Made by a program: the position numbers and the translations under genes. A DNA stretch of 64,000 bases. It comes from Cohnella silvisoli (GTDB lineage: Bacteria; Bacillota; Bacilli; Paenibacillales; Paenibacillaceae). Below, one piece after another: positions 62,002 through 64,000 of the stretch. The stretch spans positions 310,001-374,000 of the forward strand of contig NZ_JAIOAP010000003.1 of the NCBI RefSeq assembly GCF_021190915.1, given 5' to 3'. Positions within the stretch are counted from its first letter, which is position 1. Every line of letters begins with the position of its first letter. Below the pieces are notes generated by a model that was not told the origin of the DNA, did no database searches, and saw only the letters and a list, made by a program, of their open reading frames with translations.

Positions 62002-64000
62002 ATGAATTTTGCGAGCAAGCTCGTTCAGAAGGTCAAAGATCGTTTCGGACAACATAAACTTAAGCATTATACGGACAAGCTCAATGAAATCGGTCGCCAT
62101 AATCTTGAAACATGGGATGATGAACGGCTTAAGGCTGCATCGCTGAAGCTTAAGAATAAAGCCAGGGACGGCGCTTCCTTAGACGAGTTGTTGGTTGAAG
62201 CTTTTGCATTAGCGGGAGAAGCTGCGAGCAGGGTGCTGGGGATGCGTCCTTTCGACGTGCAATATATGGCGGGTACCGCTCTTCACGAAGGGAACTTAGT
62301 GGAGATGCAAACAGGCGAAGGCAAAACACTGGCGGCAGTCATGCCGGCATACTTAAATGCGCTGCAAGGGAAAGGCGTTCATATTCTTACTTTCAACGAT
62401 TATTTGGCAGGCAGGGATGCGCAGTGGATGGGTCCCGTCTATCGGTTTCTCGGTTTAACCGTAGGCTTCGTGAGAGATGGGATGACTACGGAGGAGAGAC
62501 AACAGGCTTATGCGGCGGATATTACGTATGTGACGGCGAAAGAAGCCGGCTTTGATTATTTGCGGGATTCGATTGCGATGAGCCAGAACGATATCGTCCA
62601 TCGGCCGTTCCATTATGCGATCGTAGATGAAGCGGATTCGCTCTTGATCGATGAAGCACGCGTTCCGCTAGTTATTGCCGGAGAAGTTGCCTCTACCGGG
62701 ACAGACGGAAGTCGTATGGCTAGCTTGGCGAAAGAATTAGTGCTGGGAGAAGATTACGACTTCGACGAGAACAAAAGAAACGTTTTTCTAACAGAAGAAG
62801 GTGCAGAGAAGGCCGAACGGATTTTAAGGAGCGGCAATCTGTACGAAAATCATAATAGCCATTTGTTAACGGCATTAAATTGTGCCCTGCATGCGGAATC
62901 CCTGCTGAAAAGGGATGTCGACTATATGATTCGCGACGGTAAGTTGGAGTTGATCGACTTATACACGGGGCGCGTTGCGGAGAATCGGCATTGGCCGGAT
63001 GGCTTGCAAGCCGCGGTCGAAGCTAAGGAAGGTATGCAGACGAAATCCTCCGGCAAAATATTAGGGACGATTACGCTGCAGCATTTGCTCAGCCTCTATC
63101 CGAAAATAAGCGGAATGACCGCTACCGCTCAAGAATCTGCCGAGGAATTCGAAGAAACGTATAGTTTGAACGTCGTCGAAATTCCGCCGAATCGGCCGCG
63201 TGTCAGAGTGGATTACGAGAGCAGAATATTTACCCATAAGGAAGCCAAGCTCAAAGCTTTGGTGAATGAAATCGCGGAGGTTCATGCCACGAAACGTCCG
63301 GTCCTGATCGGAACGAGCAGCGTGGAGGAGTCTGACCTGCTGGCATCGGAATTGAAGAAGGCGGGTGTAGCCTGCCACGTCTTAAATGCCAAGAACGACG
63401 AGAAGGAAGCCGAAATCATCGCGAATGCAGGAGAATTAGGCGCGGTCACGGTATCTACGAATATGGCGGGCAGAGGCGTCGATATTCGTCTAGGCGGCGG
63501 TCATCCGGAGCAGGCTGATGCAGTAGCCAAGCTTGGCGGTTTGTACGTAATCGGTACTCATATGAACGAAAGCGCGCGTATCGATAATCAATTAAGAGGG
63601 CGTGCCGGACGGCAAGGGGATCCCGGATCTTCCCGATTCTACGTGTGCCTTGAAGACGAGCTGATCAATCGATTCGGCATTGAGAAAGCCATCCCTGCAG
63701 CTTATCGAACCAAGAAACAGGATGAACCCCTTGAAGCCTCTATTTTCCATAAGAAAATGGAGCATATCCAGCGTGTCGTCATGGGCCAGAACTTCGAAAT
63801 GCGCAAGACGTTAAACAAGTATTCGGATATGGTCGAGGAACAACGTCGTATTCAGCACGAGCAGCGCGAGGCCGTTCTAGCGAACAAGGAGTCTCTAAGC
63901 TCTACGGAAAGACATGTGAAGCTTTACCATATGGACCGCAGCTGGTCGGACCACTTGGCGTATGTTGCCTATATCCGGGAAGGCATCCATCTTGAGAGCT
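62002..64000 (+). CDS. secA2: accessory preprotein translocase ATPase SecA2 (3' end missing)
   Basis: The frame runs open from ATG 62002 (GAGAGGA nine bases before) to the end of the window, about 666 codons. SecA features are seen in order: a Walker A MQTGEGKTL, DYLAGRDAQWMGPVYRFLGL, the Walker B VDEADSLLIDEAR, NMAGRGVDIRLGGG, and the late GRAGRQGDPGSS with FYVCLEDELINRFG. The pre-protein-crosslinking region looks shorter than in housekeeping SecA, and it lies outside the usual secA context, so SecA2 is most likely. It probably moves a subset of proteins. The helical scaffold and C-terminus are beyond the window. Confidence 0.88.
   Translation, partial: MNFASKLVQKVKDRFGQHKLKHYTDKLNEIGRHNLETWDDERLKAASLKLKNKARDGASLDELLVEAFALAGEAASRVLGMRPFDVQYMAGTALHEGNLVEMQTGEGKTLAAVMPAYLNALQGKGVHILTFNDYLAGRDAQWMGPVYRFLGLTVGFVRDGMTTEERQQAYAADITYVTAKEAGFDYLRDSIAMSQNDIVHRPFHYAIVDEADSLLIDEARVPLVIAGEVASTGTDGSRMASLAKELVLGEDYDFDENKRNVFLTEEGAEKAERILRSGNLYENHNSHLLTALNCALHAESLLKRDVDYMIRDGKLELIDLYTGRVAENRHWPDGLQAAVEAKEGMQTKSSGKILGTITLQHLLSLYPKISGMTATAQESAEEFEETYSLNVVEIPPNRPRVRVDYESRIFTHKEAKLKALVNEIAEVHATKRPVLIGTSSVEESDLLASELKKAGVACHVLNAKNDEKEAEIIANAGELGAVTVSTNMAGRGVDIRLGGGHPEQADAVAKLGGLYVIGTHMNESARIDNQLRGRAGRQGDPGSSRFYVCLEDELINRFGIEKAIPAAYRTKKQDEPLEASIFHKKMEHIQRVVMGQNFEMRKTLNKYSDMVEEQRRIQHEQREAVLANKESLSSTERHVKLYHMDRSWSDHLAYVAYIREGIHLES

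Overview
The window reads as chromosomal DNA of an endospore-forming Gram-positive bacterium of the Paenibacillaceae (Paenibacillus/Cohnella-like). The reasons are a complete GerA-type germinant receptor locus with a good sigma-G promoter, secreted proteins with copper-amine-oxidase-like stalk domains and SLH domains, strong GGAGG ribosome binding sites, frequent TTG/GTG starts, and Bacillus-type rha and lut operons. No rRNA, tRNA, CRISPR array or prophage was recognised. This assignment is inference from gene content, not a database match.

Layout. 1-3841: 3' part of a giant poly-HAMP hybrid histidine kinase with three receivers. 3842-5888: a repeat-rich, gene-poor island with an IS1595-type transposase broken by one in-frame stop, a promoter overlapped by two LexA-like boxes, a 72-bp tandem repeat with an inverted outlying copy, and a degenerate 43-bp repeat. 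5889-10092: Crp/Fnr-type regulator, a sulfonate/nitrate/taurine-class ABC importer and an MBL-fold hydrolase, probably sulfur scavenging. 10121-18116: serine hydrolase, two unknown proteins, a TPR protein, a YbjQ-family protein, an aldo/keto reductase, then an ECF41 sigma factor with its carboxymuconolactone-decarboxylase-family partner and a COG0523 metallochaperone. 18131-21928: gerAB-gerAA-gerAC on the minus strand. 22013-24594: acetyltransferase and a secreted PKD protein.

24604-38244 is an envelope-stress/efflux region. A two-component system on the minus strand faces a MacA-MacB-type exporter on the plus strand, with a palindromic TTCAG array between them. The exporter is followed by an ECF sigma factor and a second two-component system. 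Next come an RND pump and its adaptor, ended by a second ECF sigma factor about 72 % identical to the first.

38340-40617: metallophosphoesterase and GlpX fructose-1,6-bisphosphatase. 40747-46789: L-rhamnose operon (aldolase/dehydrogenase fusion, ASRT-family protein, isomerase, kinase, DeoR regulator) behind a perfect palindrome. 46960-51350: lutABC L-lactate oxidation operon with a LutR-type regulator and a ThuA-like protein. RhaEW makes L-lactate and LutABC oxidises L-lactate, so the two operons form one metabolic chain.

51473-58595: surface cluster of RCC1, lipoprotein, ATPase-LuxR regulator, stalk-domain and SLH proteins. 58724-64000: a 51-residue small protein, an SgrR-like regulator, a membrane-anchored PrsA-like foldase and the start of an accessory SecA2 that runs off the window.

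The observations most worth following are the repeated efflux-plus-ECF arrangement, the ECF41 promoter, the TTCAG array, the LexA-like control of a transposase gene, and the rha-lut chain with its ASRT protein.
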